64,000 nucleotides of DNA from Planosporangium spinosum (GCF_049999945.1 NZ_JBLYUB010000009.1:62001-126000), one strand, 5' to 3'. Shown: positions 35,180-44,156, numbered from the stretch's first letter. A program made the numbers and translations. The notes: a model not told the origin generated them from the letters alone.

Positions 35180-35220
35180 TAACGGGCGCCCGCAACGGCC
35201 GTGTGGTGTCATGGACTCCG

Positions 35221-36432
35221 ATGATCACGAAACCGACCACGGCGCCGACCACGGCGACGGTCCGCCACCCCGTCCTCGTCGGCCTGGCCATCGCCCTGGT
35301 CGCCGCGAACCTCCGCCCGGCCCTGGCGAGCGTCGGTCCGGTCATCGCCGACCTGCGCGCGGACCTCGGCCTGCCCGGCGCCGCGGCCGCGGCGCTGACC
35401 GCCGTACCGGTCCTGTGCCTGGGCGCGCTCGCCGCCACCGCACCGGCCCTGGCCCGCCGGTGGGGCATGGAACCGGTCATCGCCGCCGTCCTCGCCGTGA
35501 TCGGCGCCGGCCTGCTCGCCCGGGTGAGCGGCGGCGTGGTGGCGCTGTTCGCCGGCACGGTGGTCGTCAGCGGCGCCATCGCCGTCGCGAACGTCCTGCT
35601 GCCAGCGATCATCAAGCGCGACTTCGCCGGCCGCGGCGGCACCATGATGGGTGTCTACTCGATGGCACTGAGCGGCTCGGCGGCCATCGCGGCCGGCGCG
35701 ACCGTCCCGATCGGCGACGCCGTGGGGCACGGCTGGCGGGGCGCCCTGGGCGCCTGGGCGCTCCCGGCGGTGGTCGCGCTCGTCGCGTGGGTACCGTTCG
35801 CGCGCGGCCACCACGGCCGGCCGGCGGGCGCGCCGCCCGGCCGCTCCCTGCTCCGCGACCCCCTCGCCTGGCAGGTCACGCTCTTCTTCGGGCTTCAGTC
35901 ACTGTCGTTCTACGCCGTGCTGGCCTGGCTGCCGTCGGTCTACCGCGACCACGGGTACCACCCGGCCGCGGCCGGGCTGATGCTGTCGGTGTCCGCGCTG
36001 GTGCAGATCCCGGTCACGCTGGTCCTGCCGAGCCTCGCCGGCCGCCTGGCCGACCAGCGCGTCCTCGCCGCGGGGTGCACGCTCGTGACCACCGCCGCGC
36101 TGACCGGCATCCTGGTGGCCCCCACCGCGGCACCGTACCTGTGGATGCTGCTGCTCGGGCTCGGTCAGGGCGCGGCCTTCGCCGTCGGCCTCACACTCTT
36201 CGTCCTGCGTACCCGGTCCAGCGCCGACACCGCGCGGCTGTCGGCGATGGCGCAGACCTTCGGGTACCTCGTCGCGGCGGGCGGGCCGCTGCTGGTCGGC
36301 GCGGCCCACGACGCGGCGCGGTCCTGGACGCCCGCGCTGGCGCTCCTGGTCCTGCTCGGCGTCCCGCAACTGGTCACCGGGGCGCTCGCCGGCCGGTCGC
36401 GCCACGTCGGCGGCGACGACCGGCCGGACTGA
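35221..36432 (+). CDS. MFS transporter, CynX/NimT-like
   Basis: This 403-residue major facilitator has twelve predicted helices. The first segments, VGLAIALVAANLRPALASVGPV and LTAVPVLCLGALAATAPALARR, are typical of the CynX/NimT branch (cyanate, 2-nitroimidazole or unknown organic anion transport). The substrate cannot be told. The ATG at 35221 is the first good methionine; no strong ribosome binding site is seen, and upstream GTG codons in the same frame cannot be excluded. Its stop is three bases from the stop of the convergent thioredoxin gene, with no room for a terminator between them. Confidence 0.85.
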   Translation: MITKPTTAPTTATVRHPVLVGLAIALVAANLRPALASVGPVIADLRADLGLPGAAAAALTAVPVLCLGALAATAPALARRWGMEPVIAAVLAVIGAGLLARVSGGVVALFAGTVVVSGAIAVANVLLPAIIKRDFAGRGGTMMGVYSMALSGSAAIAAGATVPIGDAVGHGWRGALGAWALPAVVALVAWVPFARGHHGRPAGAPPGRSLLRDPLAWQVTLFFGLQSLSFYAVLAWLPSVYRDHGYHPAAAGLMLSVSALVQIPVTLVLPSLAGRLADQRVLAAGCTLVTTAALTGILVAPTAAPYLWMLLLGLGQGAAFAVGLTLFVLRTRSSADTARLSAMAQTFGYLVAAGGPLLVGAAHDAARSWTPALALLVLLGVPQLVTGALAGRSRHVGGDDRPD

Positions 36433-36435
36433 CGG

Positions 36436-36783
36436 TCAGAGCACGCCGGCCAGGTCCTGCGCGAGCCGCCACCCCGACCGCGCGCCCACCCACGACGCCA
36501 CCGCTTCGCCGTCGCGGAACACCATGAGGGTGGGCGCCGACAGTACCCCGTACCGCAGCGTGGTCGCCGGGTTCTCGTCGACGTCGATCCGTACCACCCG
36601 CAGCCGGTCGCGCTGCTCGCCCGCCAGCGCCGCGAGCACCGGTTCCATCCTCCGGCACGGCGGGCACCACTCCGCCGTGAACTCCACCAGTACCGGCAGC
36701 CGCGCCCGCAGCACCTCCGCCGCGAAGCTGTCGTCGGTCACGTCCCGCACCGTGCCGTCGGCGGCGGTGTCCACCGTGGTCAT
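36436..36783 (-). CDS. Thioredoxin
   Basis: This 115-residue cytosolic thioredoxin has FTAEWCPPCRRMEP, in which the active site is WCPPC rather than the usual WCGPC. A proline in this position is seen in some thioredoxins and changes the redox potential. The conserved cis-proline appears in SAPTLMVF. It overlaps the upstream MerR gene by four bases (36780-36783), so it is co-translated with its probable regulator. It may serve a specific oxidative response rather than general reduction; that is inference. Confidence 0.92.
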   Translation of the reverse strand: MTTVDTAADGTVRDVTDDSFAAEVLRARLPVLVEFTAEWCPPCRRMEPVLAALAGEQRDRLRVVRIDVDENPATTLRYGVLSAPTLMVFRDGEAVASWVGARSGWRLAQDLAGVL

Positions 36784-37220
36784 CCCGTCCGTTCCCTTCC
36801 ATCCTCGTCACCGGGGGTCAACTCGCACCGGGGCGCCGGTGCCGGCGGCAACCGCAGCGCCTCGGCGGCCGCGAGCTGGCCACTCAACCGGGTGCGCATC
36901 GTCCCCAGCCGGGCGAGGTAGGCGTCCAGCTCGGCGAGCTTGCGCCGGTACACCTCCAGCGAGGCCGGGCAGGCGTCGCCGGTCGGGTGGCCCGCGCGCA
37001 GGCACTCCACGAACGGCCTCGTCTCCTCCAGCCCGAAGCCGATGTCCAGCAGCGCCCGGATCTCGCGCACCAGCCGGAGGTCGTCCTCGTCGTAATCGCG
37101 GTACCCGTTGACCGACCGCCGCGCCGGCAGCAGTCCACGCGCCTCGTAGTACCGCAGCGTCCGGGTACTCGTCCCGACCCGCTCGGCCAGCTCACCGATC
37201 CGCACGCCCGCCTCCTTCAC
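36780..37220 (-). CDS. MerR family regulator upstream of thioredoxin
   Basis: This 146-residue MerR protein has a DNA-binding domain at about 6-75 (VRIGELAERVGTSTRTLRYY, EARGLLPARRSVNGYRDY) and a coiled dimer helix at about 85-125. Cysteines C73 (FVECLRAGH) and C84 (GDACPAS) sit where metal- or redox-sensing MerR proteins place their ligands, and a third lies near the C-terminus (RCELTP). Operon coupling to a thioredoxin supports a thiol- or metal-sensing role; that is inferred. The start may be the ATG at 37220 or the in-frame GTG five codons later. Confidence 0.85.
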   Translation of the reverse strand: MKEAGVRIGELAERVGTSTRTLRYYEARGLLPARRSVNGYRDYDEDDLRLVREIRALLDIGFGLEETRPFVECLRAGHPTGDACPASLEVYRRKLAELDAYLARLGTMRTRLSGQLAAAEALRLPPAPAPRCELTPGDEDGRERTG

Positions 37221-37280
37221 GCTCCGGCGATCCGACGACGGTAGACCTTGACGCCGGCGTCAACGCCAGCCCGCGGCGAG

Positions 37281-37727
37281 TCAGGCGCGCGTGATGAGCA
37301 CGACGGTGTCGAGGACCCGGTGCCAGTCGAGTTCGCCGAGCGTACGTCCGGGCAGTGCCCCGATCCCGGCCATCGCCCCCAGCAGCCGCTCCCGTACCAC
37401 CGGCACCGGCTGCCCGGTCGCCGCCGCCAGCCGCTCGGCCTCGTCGGCGAACCGCCGCAGACGCGCGAACCGCACCAGCGACTCCGGCAGGTCGGCCGCC
37501 CCGGTCGGCCGGCCGGCGTCACCCACCTCCACCCGCAACGTGGCGCCGAGCGCGCCGGCGAGCCGGGCCAGCGCGGCCACGGTCGGGTTGCCGCGCCCGT
37601 TCTCCAGGTTGGCCACGTAGGGCACCGACAGGCCGGCATCGACGGCCACCGAGGCGATGGTGCGGCCGGCCGCGGTACGCAGGGCACGAAGCCGCCGCCC
37701 CAGCTCCGGTACCAGATCTATCTCCAC
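37281..37727 (-). CDS. XRE family helix-turn-helix regulator
   Basis: This 148-residue protein has an N-terminal XRE/Cro domain (LVPELGRRLRALRTAAGRTI, SVAVDAGLSVPYVANLENGR, NPTVAALARLAGALG, about 4-65). The C-terminal part of about 80 residues, rich in R and L, has no recognised ligand motif. The GTG at 37727 begins the conserved sequence; the frame is open upstream past an AT-rich promoter. It is divergent from the MFS exporter at 37774 with only 46 bases between the starts, so it is likely to regulate that exporter and itself. Confidence 0.82.
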   Translation of the reverse strand: MEIDLVPELGRRLRALRTAAGRTIASVAVDAGLSVPYVANLENGRGNPTVAALARLAGALGATLRVEVGDAGRPTGAADLPESLVRFARLRRFADEAERLAAATGQPVPVVRERLLGAMAGIGALPGRTLGELDWHRVLDTVVLITRA

Positions 37728-37730
37728 AGA

Positions 37731-37772
37731 ACAAATCTTGCCATGAATTATCTTGTCAGAATAGTTTCGGGG
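37731..37772. promoter_or_regulatory. AT-rich divergent promoter, XRE/MFS
   Basis: For the plus strand TTGCCA (37738-37743) and ATAGTT (37761-37766) are 17 bases apart and end seven bases before the MFS ATG, so the message is probably leaderless. The overlapping minus strand can drive the regulator. CAAGAT occurs twice on the minus strand 15 bases apart, a possible operator. The low GC stands out from its surroundings. Confidence 0.5.
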
Positions 37773-37773
37773 C

Positions 37774-39006
37774 ATGGCAGCACCCGCCACGACGATCGGC
37801 GTCCTTCGCAACCGGACCTTCCGGCTGCTGTGGACCGGCAGCACCGTGTCGGCCCTCGGCTCCTGGCTGCTGGTGGTCGCCGCCCCGTACCAGGTGTTCC
37901 GCCTGACCGGCTCGACCCCCGCCACCGGCCTGGCCCTGGCCGTCGAGGCGGCACCGGCGATGCTGGTCGGACCGTGGGCGGGCGTACTGGTCGACCGGGT
38001 CGACCGCCGGACGACGATGATCGTCGCCGACCTGTTCAGCGCAGCCGGGGTCGCGCTGGTACTGCTGGGCACGACGCCGAGCCGGCTCGGCTTCGTCTAC
38101 CTCGGCCTGCTGGCGGAGAACCTCGCCGTCGTGTTCTTCCGGCCGGCCGCCCAGGCCGCCGTGCCGGCCGTGGTGAGCGGCGGCGAGCTGGTCGCCGCCA
38201 ATGCGCTCACCGGGTTCGCCGGTGGCGCCGCCCGTCTGCTCGGGCCACCGCTCGGTACCGTCCTGCTGTCCGCCGGCGGCCTCGGCCTGGTCGTCGGGAT
38301 CGACGTCGCCAGTTACCTGGGCTCAGCCGCCGCCACCGCGGCGGTGACCCTGCCCCGCACCCGGCGACCGGCGGCGCACCCCTTCGCCGCCCGCGACGTC
38401 GTCAGCCAGTTGCGTGACGGCCTGCGCCACCTGCTGACCGCACCGGTCCTGCGCGGCCTGCTGATCACCGGGTGGGCGTACCTGACCGCCAACGCCGCGC
38501 TCGGCGCACTCCTGGTGCCGTTCGTGGTCGGGCGACTGGCCCGACCCGGCCAGGACATCGGGTACCTGCTCGCCGGGCTCGGGGTCGGCTACCTCGCCGG
38601 CTCAGCGGTGAGCCGGCGGCTGATCGACCGGTTCCCGATCCGGTCGGTCGTCACCGCCACCTACGCCGCGGTCGGCGCGTGCTTCGTGGCCCTGTTCAAT
38701 GCCCCGACCCTGCTCCTGGCCACCGTCGCCGCGGCGGCCAGCGGCGTACCGGGCGCCGTCGCCCTGGTCGCGACGCAGCACCGGATCCAGGCCGACACCC
38801 CCGACCATGTAAGGGGCCGGGTCGGGGCGGTGTTCTACGCCAGCGACGCCTCGGCCACGGTCGCGGGTGCGCTCCTGGCGCCCGCGCTGACCGCCGTCAT
38901 GGGGCTCCACCTCGGACTCACCGTGCTCACCGGCGCCGTCGTGGCGACGGCCGTGGCGGCCCTCGTCCTGGTCTCTCCCAACCGCTCCCAAGATGTCGGT
39001 TCTTGA
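37774..39006 (+). CDS. MFS exporter
   Basis: This 410-residue major facilitator opens with RNRTFRLLWTGSTVSALGSW, the start typical of DHA3-type (macrolide/enterobactin) exporters. It keeps the loop DRVDRRTTMIVADL between helices 2 and 3 and later PVLRGLLITGWAYLTANAALG. Twelve helices fit the hydropathy. The XRE-type regulator divergent to it suggests inducible export of a small molecule. No ribosome binding site is visible before the ATG, consistent with a leaderless start. Confidence 0.88.
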   Translation: MAAPATTIGVLRNRTFRLLWTGSTVSALGSWLLVVAAPYQVFRLTGSTPATGLALAVEAAPAMLVGPWAGVLVDRVDRRTTMIVADLFSAAGVALVLLGTTPSRLGFVYLGLLAENLAVVFFRPAAQAAVPAVVSGGELVAANALTGFAGGAARLLGPPLGTVLLSAGGLGLVVGIDVASYLGSAAATAAVTLPRTRRPAAHPFAARDVVSQLRDGLRHLLTAPVLRGLLITGWAYLTANAALGALLVPFVVGRLARPGQDIGYLLAGLGVGYLAGSAVSRRLIDRFPIRSVVTATYAAVGACFVALFNAPTLLLATVAAAASGVPGAVALVATQHRIQADTPDHVRGRVGAVFYASDASATVAGALLAPALTAVMGLHLGLTVLTGAVVATAVAALVLVSPNRSQDVGS

Positions 39007-39115
39007 GCGGTGTGTCGTAGTCTTATCGACGTATCCCCGTGCCCCGCCGCGGACGCCTCCCACCGTGGACCACGCCGCGCCCGGTGGACACCTCCCCGCA
39101 GAGGAGCTGGAAGTC

Positions 39116-39391
39116 ATGATCAAGCGTTCGCGACTGTTCGGCACGAAGACCCGCGTCACCTTCACCCTGCCGGCGGACGAGCCGGCCGGCGACGTCAGCG
39201 TCGTGGGCACGTTCAATGACTGGACGCCCGGAATCCACCGGCTGCTGCCCCGCCGCGGCGGCACCCGGAGCGTGTCGGTGACGCTGCCCCCGGGCGAGCA
39301 CCGGTTCCGGTACCTCGGGACCGGCGGCGTCTGGTTCGACGACGAGACCGCCGATCGGGTGGAGGAGAACGCCTGCGTCCTCCAGCTCTAG
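39116..39391 (+). CDS. Small stand-alone glycogen-binding-like (CBM48) protein
   Basis: This 91-residue protein consists of one isoamylase N-terminal/AMPK-type glycogen-binding fold: TRVTFTLPADEPAGDVSVVG, TFNDWTPGIHRLLPR, VTLPPGEHRFRYLG and WFDDETADRVEEN. The FNDW motif and the GEHRFRY strand are diagnostic. In enzymes this domain binds alpha-glucans; as a free protein its partner is unknown. GAGGAG lies 11 bases before the ATG at 39116. It is downstream of the MFS gene by 109 bases. Confidence 0.87.
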   Translation: MIKRSRLFGTKTRVTFTLPADEPAGDVSVVGTFNDWTPGIHRLLPRRGGTRSVSVTLPPGEHRFRYLGTGGVWFDDETADRVEENACVLQL

Positions 39392-39434
39392 GGGCGACCG
39401 GGGTCCGGGCCTCCGCGGGGAGTGGCGGGAGCGG

Positions 39435-40823
39435 TCATGCCGCATCCGACCAACGACGCAGACCCGCCCGGATTCGCATCCGCGCGGCGGCCGAGGACCG
39501 CCTGGGCAGCGGTGCCGCGCCGGCCCCCGCCAGCGCGAGCTGGCTGATCGCGTACGCGGCCGCGTTGCCGCCCGGGTCGATGTCGTCCAGCAGCCGGTCG
39601 AGGTGCGCGAGCACCGCCCCGTGCACCCGCCAGAGCTTCGGTTCCTTCCGCGGATCGACGAGCAGGGCGTCACTGGCGGCGTCCCGCAGGGACCGCGCGC
39701 GCCGCACCGCCCGCCGCAGCGCGTCGGCATCTCCGGCCGGGCCGGCCGGGCCGACTCTGCCGGCGAAGCCGGCGGCGTAGCCATTGCCGGCGGCGTCGAC
39801 ATTGCCGGCGGCGTCGGACGTGACCAGCCGGCCGAACGCCGAGACGGCCTCCCCCGCGGCGTCGAGCAGCCCGGCGAGGGGCTCGCGTACCCGCGGGTCG
39901 CGTAGGTCCGCCCCCGGCGCCCCCTCGGCCAGGTCAGCCAGGCAGCGGCAGGTGACGCGGACGTGGATCGTCGAGTACTCCAGCGCGGTGAGCGCCAAGC
40001 GCAGCCGCTCCGGCACGTGGGCGGCGCCACGGCGCGGGTTGAGCAGCAGGCTCACCTCGGCCTGGGCCAACGCGCCCTGGGCGTTGCGGACGCTGTACTC
40101 GATTCCCCCCGCGCGCAGCACGGCATCGGCCGCCCGCTCGTGGGTCCAGCCCCGCTCGATGTCGGCCGCGACCGAGCGCAACGTCTGGCCGATCCGATCG
40201 GCCAGCTTGCCGACGGCGTTCCCGGCCGGCTGGACCTGCACGGACGGCGTCGCGAAGCTCACCAGGACCCCGACCGTGGCCCCGATCAGAGTCTCGTACA
40301 CCCGGTCCAGGCCGACGTGGCTGTGACTGCCGAGGGCGATCACGACCATCGCGTTGACCGCCACCTCGATCGAGTGGTCGCCGAGCCGCAGCACCTTTCC
40401 GACGCCGAGGGCCGACAGGATGGTGACGCCCAGGCTCCACCACGCCAGGCCGAACAGCGACGACAGCAGCGCCGCGAGCAGTACACCGACCACCACGGCA
40501 CCGACGCGCTGCCACCCGTGGCGGATGGTCTCGTAGAGCGTCACCTGTACCACCAGCAGCGCGGTCAGCGCCGCCAGCACCATGGGGCGGTGCCCACCGA
40601 GTACCTGCTGGGCGACGACGAACGCGACGACAGCCGCGACCGTCACCTTGAGAACCTGGGTTCCGGAGAACTTGTCGCCGCGGCGCGTCCGTGCCCCGGA
40701 CTCGCGACCCCACCGCGTCGCGTCGGGCGGGCCGGCCAGGGTGGTCAGCCGGAAGGAGACCGGGCGCCCCGCCGCGAACAGGCCCGACACGAACGGCCTC
40801 GCCCGGCTCGGTTCGGCCCCCAT
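39435..40823 (-). CDS. FUSC family membrane protein (first of two)
   Basis: This 462-residue protein has an N-terminal cytosolic segment, then about six helices in a FUSC/aromatic acid exporter-like module (VLKVTVAAVVAFVVAQQVLG, VLAALTALLVVQVTLYETIR, ALLSSLFGLAWWSLGVTILS, GLDRVYETLIGATVGVLVSF). A long C-terminal cytosolic helical region follows (EYSTIHVRVTCRCLADLAEG, LWRVHGAVLAHLDRLLDDID). Relatives export aromatic acids or other organic ions. The ATG at 40823 has GGGAGAAGAG upstream. It is a paralogue of the next gene, which lies further upstream on the same strand. Confidence 0.85.
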   Translation of the reverse strand: MGAEPSRARPFVSGLFAAGRPVSFRLTTLAGPPDATRWGRESGARTRRGDKFSGTQVLKVTVAAVVAFVVAQQVLGGHRPMVLAALTALLVVQVTLYETIRHGWQRVGAVVVGVLLAALLSSLFGLAWWSLGVTILSALGVGKVLRLGDHSIEVAVNAMVVIALGSHSHVGLDRVYETLIGATVGVLVSFATPSVQVQPAGNAVGKLADRIGQTLRSVAADIERGWTHERAADAVLRAGGIEYSVRNAQGALAQAEVSLLLNPRRGAAHVPERLRLALTALEYSTIHVRVTCRCLADLAEGAPGADLRDPRVREPLAGLLDAAGEAVSAFGRLVTSDAAGNVDAAGNGYAAGFAGRVGPAGPAGDADALRRAVRRARSLRDAASDALLVDPRKEPKLWRVHGAVLAHLDRLLDDIDPGGNAAAYAISQLALAGAGAAPLPRRSSAAARMRIRAGLRRWSDAA

Positions 40824-41044
40824 GTTCTCTTCTCCCGTTTCGTCGAACACCGTGCGCACCCCGGATCCGCCGGTGCGCTGACGGGCAGCGCACCCGCAGG
40901 TCGGTGTCCGGGCGGACGCCGGCGACCACTCGGACTGAGGCACCGTCCAATTAAGGCGATTCAAGGGGTCGATCTGGTTGACGGATGGGAGCAGTTCCGG
41001 TTCAGGCCGCCGGCTCCGGTCGACGAGGGGTCACGCGGTCCGGG

Positions 41045-42415
41045 TCAGGACCGGCCGCTGGCCGGGCGCCGGGGCACCGCCCGTGCCGTACCCGACCGGC
41101 GGCGCAGCACCGCCCGTGCCGTACTCGACCGTCGGCGCAGCACCGGCGCCGACAGCCTGGGCAACAGCGCGACCGGCGAGGGTGTCGGGGCGTCCCGGTT
41201 GAGCGCGTGCGCGGCCGTCTCCGCGTCGGGGTCGATCTCGTCGAGCAGCCGGTCGAGGTGGCCGAGCACGGCGCCGTGGATCCGCCAGATCTCCGGCTCC
41301 TTGCCGGCGTCGACGAGCATCGCCGCGCTGGCGACGTCGCGCAGGTCACGGGCGCACCGCACCGCGCGCCGCAGGTCGCCGTCGTCACCGGCGGGTGCGG
41401 CCACATCGGAGGCGACCAGCTCGCCGAAGGCGCGGACCGCGTCCCCGGTCGCGTCGAGCAGATGGGCCAGCGGCCGTCGTAGCTGCGGCCCGGGCAGCTC
41501 GGCTGCGGGTACCCCCTCCACCCGGTCGGTCATGCAGCGGCAGCTGACGCGCAGGTGGATCGTCGAATACTCCAGGGCGGTCAGGCCGGAGCGCAGCGTC
41601 CCGGGTACGTGCGCCGCCCGCCGCCGCGGGTTGAGGCGCAGGCTGTCCTCGGCCTCGGACAGTGCCCGCCGGGCGTGGCCGACCACGTCCTCCAGGCCCC
41701 GCGCCCGCCGCAGCGCCGCCAGCGCGTGCTCGTGGCTCCAGCCCCGTTCGACGTCCGTGGCCACCTCGTGCAGCAGGCCGCCGATCTCCTCGGCCAGGTC
41801 TCCGATGGCGTTCGCGGCCGGTTGGACGTACACCGCCGGCACCAGCAGGCTGACGCACACGCCCACCGCGGCGCCGATCAGCGTCTCGTATACCCGGCCC
41901 AGCCCGGCCTGGGCGTGACTGCCGACGGCGAGGACGAGCATCGCGCTGATCGGTACCTCGAGGACGTGGTCCCCCAGGCGCAGCGCCTGGCCGACGACGA
42001 GCGCCGCGAGCACGGTGACACCCAGGCTCCACCAGGTCAGGCCGAACACCGACGACAGCAGCCCGGCGAGCAGCACACCGGCCACGACGCTGCCGATCCG
42101 CTGCCACCCGTGCCGGACCGTCTGGTAGAGCGTCAACTGGACCACCAGCAGCGCGGTGAGCGCCGCCAGCATCGGCCGCGCCGTACCGAGCAGGACATGG
42201 GCGACGACGAACGCGGCGACCGTGGCGATCGCGATCTTCGTGGTCTTCGCCCCGGGCAGCCGGCCGCTGCGGCGCGCCCGGCTCCAGAGCTCGCGGCCCC
42301 ACGCCGTCACGTCGGGTACGGTGACCGCGGCGGCGAGGGTACGGAATAGATCAAGGGCTGCCGGTTGGAGCCGACCCCGAGTCAGCGAGTGTCCGTGACT
42401 CGACGGCGCAGTCAT
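41045..42415 (-). CDS. FUSC family membrane protein (second of two)
   Basis: This 456-residue paralogue of the 39435-40823 protein has the same order: helices (KIAIATVAAFVVAHVLLG, ALTALLVVQLTLYQTVRHGW, FGLTWWSLGVTVLAALVV, GLGRVYETLIGAAVG) and then the matching C-terminal region (EYSTIHLRVSCRCMTDRVEG, IWRIHGAVLGHLDRLLDEID). Many blocks are nearly identical, so a tandem gene duplication is clear. The ATG at 42415 has GGAGAGGAACGT upstream. The C-terminus carries a 33-bp in-frame duplication (41075-41140) giving repeated STARAVLRRRSGTARAV-like arginine-rich sequence. Transport substrate unknown. Confidence 0.85.
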   Translation of the reverse strand: MTAPSSHGHSLTRGRLQPAALDLFRTLAAAVTVPDVTAWGRELWSRARRSGRLPGAKTTKIAIATVAAFVVAHVLLGTARPMLAALTALLVVQLTLYQTVRHGWQRIGSVVAGVLLAGLLSSVFGLTWWSLGVTVLAALVVGQALRLGDHVLEVPISAMLVLAVGSHAQAGLGRVYETLIGAAVGVCVSLLVPAVYVQPAANAIGDLAEEIGGLLHEVATDVERGWSHEHALAALRRARGLEDVVGHARRALSEAEDSLRLNPRRRAAHVPGTLRSGLTALEYSTIHLRVSCRCMTDRVEGVPAAELPGPQLRRPLAHLLDATGDAVRAFGELVASDVAAPAGDDGDLRRAVRCARDLRDVASAAMLVDAGKEPEIWRIHGAVLGHLDRLLDEIDPDAETAAHALNRDAPTPSPVALLPRLSAPVLRRRSSTARAVLRRRSGTARAVPRRPASGRS

Positions 42416-42659
42416 ACGTTCCTCTCCAGCGGGCGGCCGTGGGGCCCGTACCGGAGCGGGGCGCGCGGATGTCCGTACGCGGCTGCGGGTCGAGGTCGGG
42501 AAGGCGCCGGTGACCGCGAACCGCAGCGCCCTGTTCAACGGTAGCCAGACATCGATCAACACGCCGGTGACTGAGATCGATAGCACCCCACTTGCTCCCG
42601 ACGGGGCCGCCCGATCTACCGTGGCGGCCACCCGATCGGTCAGGCGCCGGCCCGATCGG

Positions 42660-43880
42660 TCAGTCGACGAGCGCCGAGTAGACGAGTTGGCGCAACTGCG
42701 GCCGCAACCCCGGGTAGGTGCTCGACGGCAACAGTTGAGTGAAGAACATCGCCGTGATCTGTTCGACCGGGTCGACCCAGAAGGCGGTGCTCGCCGCGCC
42801 GCCCCAGTAGTACTCGCCGACGCTGCTCGGCACCCGGATCGGGATCGGGTTCTCCACCACCGCGAAGCCGATACCGTCCAGGGTGGTCTCGGCGAAGCCG
42901 CCGGTCGACAGCTCACCGAGGTCGTGGCCGTGCGGAAGGTGGTTACGGGTCATGAACCGCACGGTGCGGGGGCCGAGCAGTCGCCGGCCGTCGAATTCAC
43001 CCTCGCGCAGCAGCAGCCGGGTGAACCGGTGGTAGTCGGCGGCGGTCGAGATGAGCCCGCCGCCACCGGAGAGCATGTCCGGCTCGCGCAGCGCCAGCCG
43101 CCCGAGGTCGTCGGCGGCCGCCGCGTGGCCGTCGACGGGGTGCGGCGTGTACAGCCCGGCCAGCCGCTTCACGTCGTCGCCGTCGACCCACCAGCGGGTG
43201 TCGGTCATGCCGAGCGGTTCGAAGATCTGCTCGGCGAAGAAGTCGTCCAGGCGCTGGCCGCTGACCACCTCGACCAGCCGGCCGAGCACGTCGGTGGCGA
43301 CCGAGTAGCCCCACGCCGTACCGGGGTCGAACAGCAGCGGCAGCCGGGCCCACACCTGGCACGCGGCGGCGAGGTCGACACCGGCCGGCGGGTACAGGTC
43401 GAAGCCCTCCTCGCGGTAGAGCCGGTCCACCACGGAGTTGTTCAGGAAGCCGTACGTCAGCCCGGAGGTGTGGGTGAGCAGATGCCACACCCGGATCGGC
43501 TCGACCGCCGGCACCGTGTACGGCCGCAGCGCCGACCCCTTGTCGTAGACCTTGACATCGGCGAACTCCGGAAGCCAGCGGCTGATCTCGTCGGTGAGCT
43601 CGAACAGGCCGCGCTCCCACAGCATCATGGCCGCGACCGAGGTGATCGGCTTGGTCATCGAGTAGATGCGCCACAGCGTGTCCGGCTCGACCGGCGTGCG
43701 GTCCTCGCGTGTGCGGTAGCCGTAGGTGGAGGCGTGCGCGATCTCACCCCGTCGGGTCACCACGAGCTGCCAACCGGCCAGCCGCCCGTCGTCGACGTAG
43801 CGTGCGAAGTGCCCGTCGATGCGGGCCAGGCGATCGGGGTCGAAACCGAGGTGGGCCGGGTCCGCGGTGCGCTCCATCAT
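42660..43880 (-). CDS. Serine hydrolase, beta-lactamase/esterase class C fold
   Basis: This 406-residue protein belongs to the beta-lactamase/EstB family. The catalytic S74-M-T-K77 is in WRIYSMTKPITSVAAMML, and further family segments are IRVWHLLTHTSGLTYGF and GLISTAADYHRF. The second motif reads Y-S-V instead of the Y-x-N of AmpC, which favours an esterase rather than a beta-lactamase. No signal peptide is present, so it is probably cytosolic. The start may be either of two adjacent ATG codons (43880, 43877). It is divergent from a MarR gene, with inverted repeats in between. Confidence 0.87.
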   Translation of the reverse strand: MMERTADPAHLGFDPDRLARIDGHFARYVDDGRLAGWQLVVTRRGEIAHASTYGYRTREDRTPVEPDTLWRIYSMTKPITSVAAMMLWERGLFELTDEISRWLPEFADVKVYDKGSALRPYTVPAVEPIRVWHLLTHTSGLTYGFLNNSVVDRLYREEGFDLYPPAGVDLAAACQVWARLPLLFDPGTAWGYSVATDVLGRLVEVVSGQRLDDFFAEQIFEPLGMTDTRWWVDGDDVKRLAGLYTPHPVDGHAAAADDLGRLALREPDMLSGGGGLISTAADYHRFTRLLLREGEFDGRRLLGPRTVRFMTRNHLPHGHDLGELSTGGFAETTLDGIGFAVVENPIPIRVPSSVGEYYWGGAASTAFWVDPVEQITAMFFTQLLPSSTYPGLRPQLRQLVYSALVD

Positions 43881-43952
43881 CCGAGCAAGCCTAGTTCCGG
43901 CTCCGGGTCGTGTCAGGGTGTCGATCCCACCCGCCCTGCCCAGACCGGCACG

Positions 43953-44024
43953 CCGGGCACGCGGCGGGCGACCCCGGCGGCCGGGCACGCGGCGGGCGAC
44001 CCCGGCGGCCGGGCACGCGGCGCG
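43953..44024. repeat. 28-bp tandem repeat, about 2.5 copies
   Basis: Units beginning CCGGGCACGCGGCGGGCGAC start at 43953, 43981 and 44009, the last one incomplete. The array is in the divergent space between the serine hydrolase and MarR genes (43881-44198), together with the inverted repeats listed separately. Confidence 0.8.
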
Positions 44025-44031
44025 ACCGGGT

Positions 44032-44121
44032 CGTGATCGACGGCCGCGATGCGCCCCCGTCGATCACGACGTCGGCGCGCGGCAGCTCGCGGAGGCGCGG
44101 GTCCATGGTCACCATGGACCC
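44032..44121. promoter_or_regulatory. Two perfect inverted repeats in the hydrolase/MarR spacer
   Basis: CGTGATCGACG (44032-44042) pairs with CGTCGATCACG (44058-44068). Then GGGTCCATGGT and ACCATGGACCC (44099-44109, 44111-44121) form a palindrome with a single central base. Position between divergent genes and tight symmetry suggest a protein binding site rather than a terminator. Confidence 0.45.
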
Positions 44122-44156
44122 GCCGGCAAACGGGAGCATGTCAATACGCTCCACAT

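Noticed and set aside
37774..39391. XRE regulator, MFS exporter and CBM48 protein as a functional system
   Set aside because: The CBM48 gene has its own spacer and no logical link with a DHA3-type exporter.
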